Assembly: GCA_000310025.1 (NCBI GenBank)
Contig: FN649732.1
Location: forward strand, 1,657,736-1,721,735
DNA from: Ectocarpus siliculosus
Taxonomy: Eukaryota > Sar > Phaeophyceae > Ectocarpales > Ectocarpaceae
Length of the DNA stretch: 64,000 nt
Direction of reading: 5' to 3'
Below, in pieces: positions 10,747-24,123 of the stretch. The translations under genes and the position numbers were made by a program. The notes under the pieces are model-generated. The model saw only the letters and a list, made by a program, of their open reading frames with translations. It searched no databases and was not told the DNA's origin. Each line of letters starts with the position of its first letter. Within the stretch, counting starts at the first letter, position 1.

Positions 10747-13700
10747 ATGGTTTCCAACAGCGGAGCCCTGGGTTTTCCTAGGATGGGACCGAACCGCGAG
10801 ATGAAGTTCGCGTTGGAGAAGCACTGGAGGGGGAAGATGGACGAGGCCAGCATGCTCGCTATCGCCCGCGATGTCGAGCAGCAGGCCTGGGGCATTCAGA
10901 TGGACGCCGGGGTGGGACTCATCTCGGCCGGGGACCACTGCCTGTACGACAACATGCTGGCTTGGTGAGAGAGAGGATGGTACTGCTGCGGTACCATGTA
11001 CAGTCGGGTAGCCTGCCGTCCTTGCGAATCTTTTGGACCATGTGGTTACCGCTCGTGCATGAACATCGCTCGTGTATGAATCCTGCTGTGTTCCGTCTGT
11101 TTCTACAAGATACGACAGGCTGATCCTTACCGCTGATGGCAATGCGCACATTGGGAACAATAAAGTTTCGTCATCTGGATACAGTCGTGCGCCCCAATAG
11201 CGCGAGGATGCTCTGGGCCCATCCATCGCACTACCGCGGGCGCCCGCGGGCGCCGGCCTACAGTGCAATCAAAACATTCTGAACGGCTTGGATGTTTCCT
11301 GTCTTTGCCAAAGAGATTCCGTTTACACCGGCCGCCGTCCTATCTTCGTAACCGGTTCATGTACGACTGCATAGGATTTTCGAGCTGGGCCGTCGCCATT
11401 TCATTGGCGGTTGCGTGTTGGTTGTACTGCAGGATAGTACCCTATGTACCGTAGACCATGGAGTACCACCGCGTTATGTTGACCTGTGCGGGCCGTCTGA
11501 ATAAGGTTTTTGAGACTTGAGATAAATTGAGCAATGGCATTGGATACTGACTGCACTACATATGTACATCGATCGATCGGTGGACAACCTGCTGCACCCG
11601 CGCACATTACTCTCGCTTTGGCAAGGCCAACGGACAGCCCAGCTACGCTACCGAGTGTCCCGGCGCCGTACCCAAAGCTCGGCTACTGTCGAATGACTCA
11701 TGCAAGACCTCCTCCGAACTACGGCACATGTCCTAATGATGTATTGTCACGACTTGACAGGACCGAATATCTCGGCGCTGTGCCGAAGCGCCATGCTCAC
11801 CTCGCCCCCGGCAACGAGCGCATGTTCGCCATGGCGAGGGGCATCGACAACGCCCCCGCCCTCGACATGACCAAGTTTTTCGACACGAACTACCACTACG
11901 AGGTTCCCGAGCTCGAGACTCCCGTCGCGCTGCAGCCCAACTTTGCGAACTACCTGGTAAGAAGCTAGCTGTACAACCTAGTCTAGGCAGGCACGCAGAG
12001 TTGAACAAAGCATCAGTTTCTTTCCCGACTACTGACAAGCTGGCACGCCAAAGCCTGACGACGGACGCGCCATCGGCTGTTTCTGAACAGGCGTGAACAC
12101 GTTCGACGATGGTTCATTGTGCCCTGAACGCGGCGCCTCAACTTCTTTCTCTCCCTTTGCTCGCCTCGGTGAAAACGTTCACAGGAGACCATCTCCCGAG
12201 GAATCGCCAAGATGGGTGCTGACCGGACCGCGCCGGTCGTGCTTGGCCCTGTGACCTGGGTGCACCTGGCCAGGCATGCCAATGCCGAGGCGTCGGAGGA
12301 GGCGACGACCGCGCTCAAGGACCAGTACCTTGACGCCATCCTCCCCGTGTACGCGGTGAGCCCCTGGTAGTTTCTGAAGAATTGATTGCTCTCGGGCACC
12401 GTGGGTGTTCATGGCGTTGTTTGATCGTCGTCGTCGTCGGGAAACCTTCCCCGTCGTGTCTCGTGACATCTGATCTATGATAGCATCGAGACCTCTCGCC
12501 ATCGAAACCATGCCTGCCTCGGAGTACGACCTCGTGAAAGGAAACTGTTTCGAGCTACTGTAGTATGGAATGGCAAGGTGGGTTGGTGTGCGTTGTCGTC
12601 CCGGCAATCCTCGATGCCCATCTCTGGAATTCCTATTCATTCCCATTGACCCACACACACCGGAATAAAACGCGCACGCTCGACAGGCCTTGATTGGCAA
12701 GCTGGCCGCCATGGGCGTGCAAGAGGTTCAGCTGCACGAGCCGGCCCTGGTCATGTGGGATTCTTCCAAGACCCTTGCCGCCATGTTCAAGAAGGCCTAC
12801 TTCGCCAACAAGGTCGGTTTCTTTTCTTCATTGTTGTTGGTGTTGTTGATGATGATGTTGTTGTTGTTGTGGTGGTGATTGGCGTGGTCGCTAGGCGAAG
12901 TAAGGGTCATGCATCGTTTTGGTTCGGCATCGCGGAAGAACGATGTTGTGCAAGGTTCGAAGCGGGTTAGCGCTGTAGTCGGTTGCTTGGTTAGCGGGAG
13001 CAAACAACCTTGAACGAGGTTTCAAGAGTGACTCAACGGAGACGGATAGCCGCGTGGAGTGTTTTATTCTGTGGGGTTTCCCTGGACCCTTTCTGTCGTC
13101 CGCCATATCTATATGTGGGCATATCACGACCACGACGTATTCAGGCAGGTTATTTAAACCCACCCGTTTTCACAAGCAACACGCGCCCTCAACCCCTCAC
13201 ACCGCTGACCCCCCCCTCCCCTCCCCCCGCCAATGCGACCCTTCTTCACCGTCTTGTCACCTCCTCCAGGCGTGCCCGATGCTATCCGCGGATGTGAAGG
13301 TGAACCTCGTGACCTTCTTCGAGGACGTCGGCGCGGAAGCATACCAGTGGGTCACCGCCCTCCCCGTCAGCGCCATCAGCCTGGACTTCACCCGCGGGGA
13401 CTCCCTCAAGCTCGTAAAGGGCTACGGCTTTCCCAAGGACAAGGTACATCGCTAGTGCTAGCCATTGAAAGTTTGTGAAACGGTGGTTACTCGTAGGGCT
13501 TGTAGATGAGCGTTCACGAGTGCGAGGGCATGTTGTCTTCTGGTACATAAGACTCCGATCAAAATATATCAATCGGCAAGAGATTAAGCGCTGGGTTGGG
13601 CTTGTTTCCTGGAGACTGGGGGTTGTTACTTGAATAACGTTGGAAATAGGCCCATGAGAAACAAAGCTGTTACGAGAAAAGCGTTGTTTTTTTTCCTGTT

Positions 13701-16700
13701 GCTGCGGTACAGTAGTCCCTGGATAACCCACGCTTCGATGTCTCCCCAATTTGACGCGAAAGTGATGCCGCTCATCCCCCACAATCCCAATGATTTTACT
13801 TTCCGTAATTTCTTGTTCTTGCGCATGCACGAGAAATTCCGCTAGTGACTTTTCTGGCCGTCATGTGTCCATACCTCCCGTCATCCTTCCCGACACCCAA
13901 CTTGTTGTTGGAAGGACTGCGTCGAGCCACGGGTCAACACTCGTATACGAAGGCTTTGCAGCTCTCTCTCCCTCCAGCCCATCTTGTGGCAATCTTTTTA
14001 CGTGAGTTCTACGGTCAAGATATGCCAAGCGGAACTCGCCCGCCCATTTATTTGGTTGTGGAACAGGTTCTGGGTGCGGGGATCATCGACGGCCGGTCCC
14101 CCTGGGCGATGGAGCCTGCCAAGGTGGTGTCGCTCGTGCGCGAGGTGGCGTCGGCCATCATGCCAGCTAACCCGAACGGTAAGTATCCAATTGTGTTTTC
14201 TTGGGGGTACGTGATCGAGAGACTGATGCAACAAAAATCACCGCAAATACGGTCGTGATCCGTGTATGTGTACGTGACGGGTTAGCTTCCGCGTCTCTTG
14301 GTGTGTGACGCTGCGGGTTAGCGTTGACTTTATCTTCTCCAAGTAGGCAGTGCCGGCGAAAAACGCACTTTTCTGTCCGTGAAAACAGTATGCACGTTTC
14401 AATCGTTCATTCTGGTACGAACTCGATCTGTTCGTCCTGTGACGCACCCTTGATGGTTTCAGATGCCCTCTCTACACCTCGCTGTCGCCGTACATGCGTT
14501 CATTGCCACGAAAAGCGTCAGCGTCTCGGTTCTTCGTTCATCGCTCCCGACGACTCAAAGTCAAACATTTTATCCGTGCCTCGCTCGTATCGTCCGTTTC
14601 GGGGCTCTCCATGATTGCACGCAGGAAGCGACAACATCCGGGTCCAGGCTTCCTGCAACCTGCAGTTCGTTCCCTGGGATGTGACGTGCGAGGGAGACCT
14701 GGCCGAGAAGGTCGGCGGCGACGTGCTCGCCTTCGCCGTGCAGAAGGTGCAGGAGATCGTCGCCCTGGCGGAAGCCGTTCCAAAGATCACGGCCGGAAAG
14801 GAGGTACGAGGCAGAACACGTGCACACAATGCGGTTGCTGCTGCGGTAACGGCAGACCTGTGAACGTTCCAAATAACGGTCTCCGTTCAGGAACGTTTTC
14901 GACTAGGCCGGCATTGGAGAAGAAGTGCGCTTCTCGCATCAGTTCTTTGTTGCGTTCTTATCGCGCACACGGTCGGACGTCGCTGATGTGTACCTCGGAG
15001 TTCGCGGACAGGTTTGGCGATGAGAATCCGTTTTTCAGAGAATGAAGACCGACGTCTCAGGCTTGTTTTCGTACAAGAAAAAAAACGCACTCTGGCCGGG
15101 CGGGCCGACGGGCCTACGCTTGAGAGACGGCCTCTACGAATGTAATGCCTCGTTGCTCACATTCTTGTTCGATCTGTTCCCCTGAACGCAGGCAAAGGAC
15201 ATTTTCCCGGTTCTCGACAAGGCGTGGAAGGCTTTCAGCGCGAGCGTCACCGACAACACCAACACCGCCAAGCGCCTCGCCGGTCTGACCGAGGCGTCGT
15301 TCTCCAGGCCTGCACCGTTCAAGGAACGCGTCGCGGCGCAGCAGAAGTCCCTGAAGCTCCCCGTCCTGCCCACGACGACGATCGGGTCATTCCCTCAGGC
15401 AAGACTCGCAGGATCTTGTCGAAGGAAGCGTTTGAGTGTGAAGCATGACATATGAGGAACGACCACGGCTTGTAACTCCTATTTGGCAGAAATGCCTCGA
15501 GCGCTGAGTTTATGTGAACAGAACAGAACGAACGACAGATAGATTAAACAAGTTGAGATGCCTTTTGGCTTGGTCACCACACAAAAAGAGGTACCGCGGT
15601 GGCCATGCTTGCTAACAACCTTAGCTGCTGTGCCTTTGCGCTCAAGCCCCACTGATGGAATTGAAGGTGAGGTTATTCACCGGTGTTTTGTCGTGTTGTG
15701 GTTTCTGCCCTCATTGTGACCTTGACAGACTGCCGCCGTGCGGAAGCTCCGACGCGAGTTCAAGAGCGGCGCCCTCTCTGCCGAGGACTATGAGCGTGCC
15801 ATTGACCAGCAGATCTCGTACGCTATCGGCATCCAGGCGAGTCGTGCAGTCAGTTATATTTCACGTTGTGGTTGGTGGCGGTGTCTTCCTCGTCCCTGTA
15901 TGGTTGTTGGCGTGAAACTGCTTCTTCGCGCCACAAGATTCCACCGCGAGTTTTCGCAACCGGCACAAGAGCGCGTATGATCGCGTCATGACCCGATTTG
16001 AAACACCATACACATGCGATAATCGTGAACCGTGCAGGAGGCTCTTGGGCTAGACATCCTAGTCCACGGGGAAGCTGAGCGCACGGACATGGTCGAGTTC
16101 TTCGGCCAGCAGTTCCAAGGGTTCGCTTTTACCTCCAATGGATGGGTGCAGGTGGGCAGGGACACCCCGAGTGCTAACTCAACGTCGCCCCCCCCCCCCC
16201 CCGCAGTATCTTGTCAACACATACCGCTTCAGCAACGCAATACAAACACCGACTCATTGCGTGTGCGTATTAATTGGGATCAAATTATGTGAAACAGTGT
16301 TGCACGATCGTTTTATCGACATTGTAGGCGAGGAGCCGCACGTGGAAACACAACTTGCAGCGCTGCCGTGCCTGAACCTCCTGCTAAGGCCATGCTGGTT
16401 TGACTGTCATTTCGCTGTAAACGGTTGCTCCCCCGTCGCTAGTCTCTTCCAACTCTCAATCACATCGTACGCCACACCCGTTTCCCAGTGTTTCTCGACA
16501 TGAAACAAGCTCCTGGTTTGTTTCAATCGTCATCCCCCTCCGACAGGGATGCGTCACTATCAATTCGAAAACTTTACGGCACCAAACACAATGATGGCCA
16601 AACAAACAAACAAAACAAGGAGAATGCTTCGAGATCAAACAAACAAAACAACAAGAATGCTTCGAGATCAATCTTAACACACACTTCTTGCCCGCCCTTT

Positions 16701-19390
16701 GCGTTTGATTTGCCAGTCGTACGGGAGCCGCTGCGTTCGCCCTCCCATCATCCACGGCGACGTATCCCGTCCTACCGCGATGACCACGAGGGAGTTCAAG
16801 GTAGCCCAAGAGCTGACCCTCCGCCCGGTGAAGGGGATGCTTACGGGACCTGTCACTATCCTCAACTGGTCCTTCCCTCGCCTCGACGTCTCTCGCAAGG
16901 AGCAGGTGCGGCGAGAGAGCTTCAGGTTTATCACATTGAGTGGCTGTTGTGATCGTTGGGTGTGTCTCTGTCGGTACACCCTGGAGGAATCTAGAAAACA
17001 AGTTTTTCCTCTTCACCACATGTCCGGGGTCCGGGGTCCTCGGGGTCTGGTGGGCTATAGAATATGATCCAGATGGAAATCCAAAAGCATCTCTTTGATT
17101 CCGTTGCCCAAATCGTTTTTTTTTATTTTATTGGAAATTGATTCGTGCCGTTTGTCCTTGAGTATGTATGCAAAGGGATTGCCCTAAACGTTTGGCCAAG
17201 GGTATCTATGGCTAACGTTTGAGCTGAACGTGGTAGCAACTGTAACGCTGGAAAACGAACACGATTCCCCGCGTACCACCTGACAGGCCTTCCAGATCGC
17301 GTTGGCCATTTCTGATGAGGTCGCCGACCTAGAGGCTGCCGGCTGCAAGGTCATTCAGGTCGACGAACCAGCCCTCAGGGAGGGGCTGCCTCTCAAGCCC
17401 CTCAAGAAAGCCGGTGAGGATCTGACCTTTGGAACAACCATCCGCTTGAGCTTTAACAATGAAGCGCCTGGATTGGGTAATGAAGAGCGCTTCGTTTTTA
17501 CAGGACTACAGGAAAAGGTTCGACTCTGAATCGAAATAGATTGCTCTGGATCAAAGGCAATACATTTGACTTGGTTCCCCATCCGAACCGAAATGCTCGT
17601 CGCTCAACCATCTTGACTCATTCTGGAGGAAGCCGTGGTAGAACCGCTATCACGACCTTCGTTGAGGTACATACCCCACGGGCACCGCTTACATTTCATG
17701 GTTTACCCTGTCTATGATTTTCCAATTCTTACGCCAGACTACCTGAAGTGGGCTACGGATTCGTTCCTCCTGTCCACGGCGATCGCCAAGCCGGAGACGT
17801 CGATCCACACGCACATGTGCTACTGTGACTTCGGAGACTGCATGGAGGCCATCGACAGGCTCGACGCTGACGTTAATAGTATCGAAAATGGTGCGTCCCG
17901 GTCAGAGACGATATACGACTTGCCGCCTACAAGAACCCATTCGTTGGATGAGTGACCGAGGGGTTCTTTAGAGCATTGGGGCTTGGTGTAGAGATTCTAG
18001 CGTGGCGCAACAATGCTTGGACCTCTCACTTTCTGGAAGCCAACCAGGGATCACCGACACAGGCCAAACGGTTCCACGGGTAGCCCAATAACCGACATCA
18101 CGCATTTGGTTCCACTCTCCTTGCTTGGCGGGCGGTGTGTAGTTTGTTCACTCCTGCGAACTGTGCTGAAAATTCCTTCTCCCCGTTCTTCCCCCCCAAA
18201 TGAAACAGCTCGCAGTGACAACACGACCCTTCAGTCGTTCAAGGAATTCAACTACAAGAAGGGACTGGGCCCTGGGCTGTACGACATCCACTCTCCGGTT
18301 GTACCCCCCGTGAGCACCCTGCAGGACAAGCTTGAAGGTACGCAGTGTGTTCAAATCGCAGACCCAGTACTTGTCTGGCTGTAGCGGTATAACCCGACGA
18401 AGAGACCGTTCCGGTACCGAAGTAGTTCCAAGGATATGCCATACGGAGCACCGTGCGGTAGCACATGCGCTTGCCTTGGCTTGTTCCTGGTCCGTTGTTC
18501 TTGTACACTAATTCACTGTTGATCGCTTGAAGTGTGGATATCGTTTCAGTGACTGTGAGAGGGGCGAGTAGAGTAGCAGTAAGCCCACTAATCTAGTGTA
18601 CGGTGGCCCGGTTGTTCTGGAGTACTTCACTACATGGGGTTCCCATGAAAACTGGCGAGTATTTGGTGTCTGTATTGAGTACCAATAGGCTCGAGATGAT
18701 GAAATATTCACTGATGCACCTCCCCGCACGTGTGCCTACTCGTGGCAGGCTTTCTCAAAGTGCTTCCGAAGGAGCAGCTTGTCTGCAACCCGGACTGCGG
18801 ACTCAAGACACGCACCTGGCCTCAGGTACAAACCACCTTCGCTTGGTTTAACCCAAAATCTTGCCATACGAGCAATATCTGTCGATGTGTGCGCCACCTT
18901 GGTACTTTCCCGTGGTCATTGATGCTTCTGAGCTGACGGAATCAGATCGCCACGTTTTGGGCTGTGGTAGTTTGGTAGGGAATTGTAGGAAATAACCTGT
19001 CCGAATCCTTGTTGGGAGGTCCTTGTAAAATTTCGCCAGAGTTCCGATTCTAGCCACCTTTTGGTTATCAATCCCCCTCCGTTCCCCACGCGTTCTGCCA
19101 TGCCATTACACCGAGAAATCTCTGTAGTTGTGAATATATGCCACAATTTAAAAACTTCTTGGGAGTTAGGATTGTTGGCATGAGTACTTCAAGACGACTC
19201 TCTTTGTGCTGCCCGGGTAATTATGTTCGTGATCCTACGCTTTCTACAGGTGCTCGGCGCCTTGCGGAACCTGGTCGAGGCAACCCGCAACGTGCGGACC
19301 CTCAACGGTATCAGCGACGCGTCCGGACAGGCGGTGACAGTGCCGAGCGGTGGGCACGCCGCCTGCTGCACTCCCGTGGCGGCTCACTAG
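10747..19390 (+). CDS. METE: Cobalamin-independent methionine synthase (16 exons)
   Basis: METE moves the methyl group of 5-methyltetrahydropteroyl-glutamate to homocysteine without vitamin B12. Exons: 10747-10964, 11761-11956, 12185-12355, 12687-12812, 13270-13443, 14067-14178, 14625-14803, 15192-15398, 15729-15836, 16038-16151, 16717-16905, 17287-17413, 17738-17890, 18209-18337, 18749-18825, 19250-19390. Every phase joins and the product is 806 residues (the E. coli enzyme is 753). The N-terminal barrel starts with [11 protein letters not shown]. The C-terminal barrel includes [42 protein letters not shown] and [12 protein letters not shown]. The zinc ligands are H666, C668 (HTHMCYC), E690 (SIENARSD) and C751 (NPDCGLKTR), all at a constant +25 offset from E. 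coli. The introns after exons 8 and 9 start with GC. The tail after GLKTRTWPQ ends in a non-conserved, Ala/Cys/His-containing segment. No missing residue or frameshift was seen. Confidence 0.97.
15399..15728 (+). other. GC-AG intron 8 of METE
   Basis: The exon ends in CCTCAG and the intron begins GCAAGA, the known GC-AG donor consensus. The acceptor is TTGACAG. Joining restores the conserved [15 protein letters not shown] reading. No in-frame GT donor nearby keeps the conserved residues. Confidence 0.85.
15837..16037 (+). other. GC-AG intron 9 of METE
   Basis: The exon ends in ATCCAG and the intron begins GCGAGT; the acceptor is CCGTGCAG. Joining restores the conserved run [19 protein letters not shown]. 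It is the second GC-AG intron in a row. Confidence 0.85.
16603..16669 (+). repeat. Tandem duplication in METE intron 10
   Basis: Two near-identical units of about 33 bases, each an AAACAAACAAAACAA run followed by GAATGCTTCGAGATCA, lie back to back shortly before exon 11. Confidence 0.75.
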
Positions 19391-19670
19391 AGGCCGGTGC
19401 GCCCGCCCGCGTGACTATTGACGCGTTGGCAATATTGTTGCTTGCGGACCTAATGGGAAACTGACCATCCAGACAGTATTCTCCCAACGAATCGTAACAA
19501 AAGAGAGGCGCATGCACATACAATAATAATCCGATTGTTTAAATTCGGAACGTCGAGAGGATGAGCGCGATATATGATTCGAGTGAATAGAACCTGGCCA
19601 ACGTAGATCCTCTGACGTAGTGAGAGGGGGTCGGGTTCTTGTAGCGAGCTCATGTGTCCCGTCATCGTAT

Positions 19671-19862
19671 TACCGGCCACCCGTGTGGCGAACACCACGC
19701 GGGCCGCTGGTGCCGACTCATTTAGAGGGCAGATAGTTGCGCCTCGGATGCGGTTCTGGGTGCAAGCGTTGTGAGTGAAGTGTTCCGTGGTTCCGAGTGT
19801 AGAATTGCCGGCCACCCTTGCGACACCACGTGGGCCGCTGGCGATATGCGGAAAGGGCAGAT
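19671..19862 (+). repeat. Imperfect direct repeat downstream of METE
   Basis: The block 19671-19735 (CCGGCCACCCGTGTGG, CACGCGGGCCGCTGG, GGGCAGATA) recurs with small gaps at 19806-19862. Both copies end in GGGCAGATA. Confidence 0.6.
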
Positions 19863-20292
19863 ATAATTTCATTCTAAACGTTTATTTTGAGCTGTAGTAT
19901 AGCAACGACACGACCGTCCGTAGTGATCCACAGCCTCCTGGTTGGTCTACTTGCTGTGCGCGCATGCAAATATCAAACTTGCCACAAGCACAACTACCAC
20001 ATGCAAGGGCGATCCCTGATTGGGGCCTCTTCATATATGTGCTGAAACGCGAGGTCAGTCCTTTGATGAAGTATTTCATTACCATATCTGTTTCGTCTCC
20101 CAAAAAAAAACGGAAGACACGTCGTTTCTCGATGTACTATTCACTACCCGCGCGCGCAGGTTGAGTTGATAGCACCCACGACCTTTCCTCAGGGCTGTCT
20201 GTGCCCACTTCGTGGCGGTATCTTCCATTATACTTTAAAACAAAAGCAGCTTCAGCTATTATGCGGTGCCGGCAGCTTTCTCTCACTACTTC

Positions 20293-21057
20293 CATGAACA
20301 TTTACATTTTTGAGCAGTGGCCAAAACCTATACCCGGTCCAAACACGGCCATAATCGGGTACCCCTATAAGATGCCGCTGGGAGCGACCACATGCCACCA
20401 TCTGATTGGCCGATGCCCACCCCTACCGCCTTTCCACCGGGTGCACCCGATCTTGGGTACTCACCTGGAGTACCCAGTTTTTCTTTTCCCAATCTGAAAA
20501 TTGCTGGGCTGTGCAACCAAAACACATGCACACAAGCATGTCAGGAACGCCCTGCCCTCGAATCCGGAACTTCTGACGGCCTCCGCGGATAAACTCCCGC
20601 CGGCGGTTTAAGTCTCCCTAGGGGGAAACGGCTGGCGATCTGTGCAAATTATCGAGAAGAAAGAGCTGGATGAATACCTCCCTCACAAGATGCGACACAC
20701 ACTACACGGGACTCATCTCAAGAATAGACATTTTTCTCTCCCTCCACTACTTCCTGATTGTTGGCGACAAACGAGGGCCAGTGGTGTGTGTCCGACCCGT
20801 GGTTGTGTGCATGGGTTTTGGTCGAACAGCCCAGCCATTTTCGGGTTGGGGAAAGAAAACCGGGTACCTCTCCCGGGGTGAGTAGCCAAGATCGGGTGCA
20901 CCTGGTGGAAAGGCGGTCAAGGTCGGGTAGGGGCGGGCGTCGGCCGATCAAACGGTGGCATGCGGTCGCTTCCAGCAGCATCATGTATGAGTACCCGATT
21001 ATGGCCGTGTTTGGACCGGGTGTACCCGATTTTGGCCACTGGTGTACATTTTTCATC
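20293..21057. mobile_element. Foldback element with arms of about 250 bp
   Basis: The left arm 20293-20541 is similar over its whole length to the reverse complement of 20798-21057, with scattered mismatches. The spacer is about 256 bases. Each arm contains CCCGATTATGGCCGTGTTTG in one orientation or the other and a GTGCACC...GGTGG segment. There is no coding capacity. Open frames across the arms are by-products of the repeat. It looks like a non-autonomous foldback or MITE-like element. Target-site duplications were not identified. Confidence 0.8.
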
Positions 21058-21879
21058 AGAATGGGCAAAAATGTTGCTCTAAAGCTCCCAATCCGAGTGG
21101 AAAGTTCCACATGCACCACAAAACGATGATGACCAGTTATTTTTATGAACCGCACGATACACCTTCAAACTGCGGTGGGACGACGGTGGTATCGGAACGC
21201 CATCAGTCATGAAGTACAGCATGTTTGGTTCTTCCTGTTGCTGGAAAATAACTTTTTGGATGATGCAAAAGTACGGCTGCCTACATTGAGGACAACTTCC
21301 CTCGACGAGGTGGTTCACTTGTGATGTGTCCTCTCTTTTGTGCTACAACAACCCTTGGCGACTGCCTCTCGTTTTCCGACAAGTCCCGCAAGCTATGGCT
21401 GACCTAGCATTGACATGTTTCGTTAGTTGAACCGCCGTCCGTTTCAACATCATTCACTCACTCGAAAAGTCCCTTGGCCATTCGCGAAGTCAGCCGAATG
21501 AATTGTTCTTCGACCAGGCGTCCGATTCAACATTCACTCGAAAGTTCCCTCGGCTACCATCAATCGAATTGGGTTAGTTGTGTACGTGCCAAATGTATAA
21601 AATGTATGAACTTCATCTTCAATCTCTCCGACTTAAATTCATTGGTGTCGCAGACCCTCATATTCCGATTCCCCCACCCCTGCCTGACCGTGTCTCAAAA
21701 ACCGATCTTGATCCATGGTGTACGTCTCGCGACATCTCGACTATGCCTCGTTAGGGCATCGCAAATGATGGCCCCTCGCCAAGTTCCATCGATTTTCGCG
21801 CCCTCGCCAAGTTCCATTGACCATGCGCGCTGTTTTTCTCTCGTCTTCACCGTTTCGCCGTGTGCCTGTTTTCATCGCT

Positions 21880-22760
21880 CTTTGGCACATTCCGAAAAAA
21901 TCGAAGCTCAGGGTCCGCTTGACAGCAAGCAACGGACCGATCTCGACCTACGGCGCACGTCTAGCGATGTATTGACAATGCCGTTGCAGGGTATCGCGCG
22001 TCGTGGACCCTCGCCGACTTCCATTACCCTCCGCGCGCAGTATGACATACACCACAATACGAGTGTGCGCCCATAATAGGCGTTTCTCTGGTTCGCCGCC
22101 TTACCGTCAACACCAAATTTTTCACTGTTGTATAACTCAACAAATCCATCCCTTCCACAGTCCGCTATAGAGTAGCAATGTAGATTCATATGTTGCATCT
22201 GCTCTTTGTCTTCTTGAACAATTTCATAATGTCGGCAAAAATCGAATCTCAACGTCCAACTCGACAATGTTCATCGGAGGTGGGTGGCAGAGAAAATGAA
22301 AGTGTGTGCGTGGACCGAGTGAGTTTCCAACGTGAAGTACTGAAGTGCCAAAAAACCATGATACGACGAAAGCTCATTCGGCGAGTCGACGATCAAGCGG
22401 GTTGCATGTTGCGCAATAAGTGTGCTACCATGCGCGTTGTCCCGCTTTTTCGGCCCTCTTGATTGACCAGTTCGCCTTCCATCCTCCTGTTCCGATCGAT
22501 CTTCTTGGCTTCTCGAACAATGTCGGAAAAACTCGAATCTCAGGGTCGACGTGGCAGCAACCACGGCATCGTGTTCATTTCAGAGGCGGTTTCGTATTGA
22601 AAATGTGTGCGGGCCGAGTGAGTTACCAGCGCGAACTACAGCAGAGCCAGTAAGTTATGGCGACGACACCGCATGCTAACGCAGATGCACCACCATGCTG
22701 CATACGTCAGAAGTGCGCGACCACGTACGACCATGCGCAATAATCACCGGTTCGATCTTT
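21880..22760. repeat. Degenerate repeat cluster
   Basis: A motif of the form CGGAAAAA-TCGAA-CTCAGGGTCC recurs near 21893, 22228 and 22518, about 290-335 bases apart. Each is followed by further loosely matching blocks, for example GGACCGAGTGAGTT near 22313 and GGCCGAGTGAGTT near 22612. It appears to be an old tandem array or several decayed copies of one element. Confidence 0.5.
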
Positions 22761-24123
22761 GTTGTTGTCTCTATCGCAATATTTTGACATCTTCTTGAAA
22801 ATGTTTTGAAAGGCGCATCTCATATAGGCATGCATTCAGATGGATTCGTTCGTTGCGACAGTCTATTGTCAAGAAAATAAAGAAACACCAAGCGGTGTCA
22901 TCATCGCCAACAACAGCAAAACAATTGTTCGATATTCATTGATGGCATCGTTCATTGCCGTTCGGGGATTAGAAGGTAGTGTGACTGACTGCCTGACTGA
23001 GCAAGCCATAAGCCGACTGTATTATATTAGTCGACCACAACAACAAACCGTGACCGGCGAATTCTCTACATGCAGCGCCGCACCGTTTCTCTTTGACAGA
23101 CAAGAGTGCGCGGTAGATTACAATCAATCGTGTTGTACTTTGACCAACGTAATTTCTAAAGTTGTCCCCCGAGCAGCTGTTTTTTTCCTTTTTAGTTTCC
23201 ATCCGCCGTCGGGTTGTGATCTGTAAACAACGCAGTAAGCTCAGCCAGCATCAAAGTAGACCCGCAAAAAAAACAAATCAGCTTCAGGCAGGCGACGCCG
23301 ACGATACTCGTCTCGTTGATTTATCACATTCCTGGTGAATAGTTGTGCCACGACGTCTTTGACGTTCGTGAGGAGCAGAAGATGAATGCGTGGGTACGTG
23401 CGTGCGTTGGACCATCAATAATTGACGATTATCGTTATCCGGAACTACCAATGTATCGTTATCACGTGGCAGGAAAATTGCCGACGCTACATATGCAGAG
23501 AGCGACTGCTCACAGCCCCCAGCTGCAAGGCGGAGCACCACAGCGGAATTTAGGCTTGCAGAACTAAGAAGCGAAGATAATACCAGTATTATCTGCATAC
23601 GATAGTCCCCTCGAACCGTCGAATGCAATCTTGGACGAAGCTGGCAAGCACATAATATGTGAAGAAGCTGATGCCGCTACTCGCACGATCTGCGGCAAGT
23701 GGGGGTATTTTGTATGGTCTGATGCTCGCATGCTCGCCATGCCTCCAATATCAACTCCCGCGTCTGTGCGGACTTCCGGCGAAGATTAAAGCCTCAAGCA
23801 ACAGCGATCGTGGGATAGACTCTAGTGCAGGGTCCCACGTGGGATAGACCTGTTGCTGTTATCGTATCGTGTGTACCAAGTACTGGAACACCAATCAATG
23901 CTGCTTGATGCCGTTTACATAGTCTACCGTCGTTGTACTTTGGTCAATAAATGTATCGGTCATTTTGCACGTAAGTGCAGACCCACAATATATTTTCTCA
24001 ACCAAAGGTTTTTTCTCAATGATCAAGATCGCATGTTCACAGGTAAAACTTTGAAAATAGTTGTGTTCGTCTACAGTACGGAACTCCCTCCTAAAAGTAT
24101 TGTTCGAGACACTATAAGTTTGA

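Noticed and set aside
20201-21155. Open frames of 98-145 codons on both strands near 20.3 and 21.0 kb
   Set aside because: They lie in the foldback arms and mirror one another; the composition is not protein-like.
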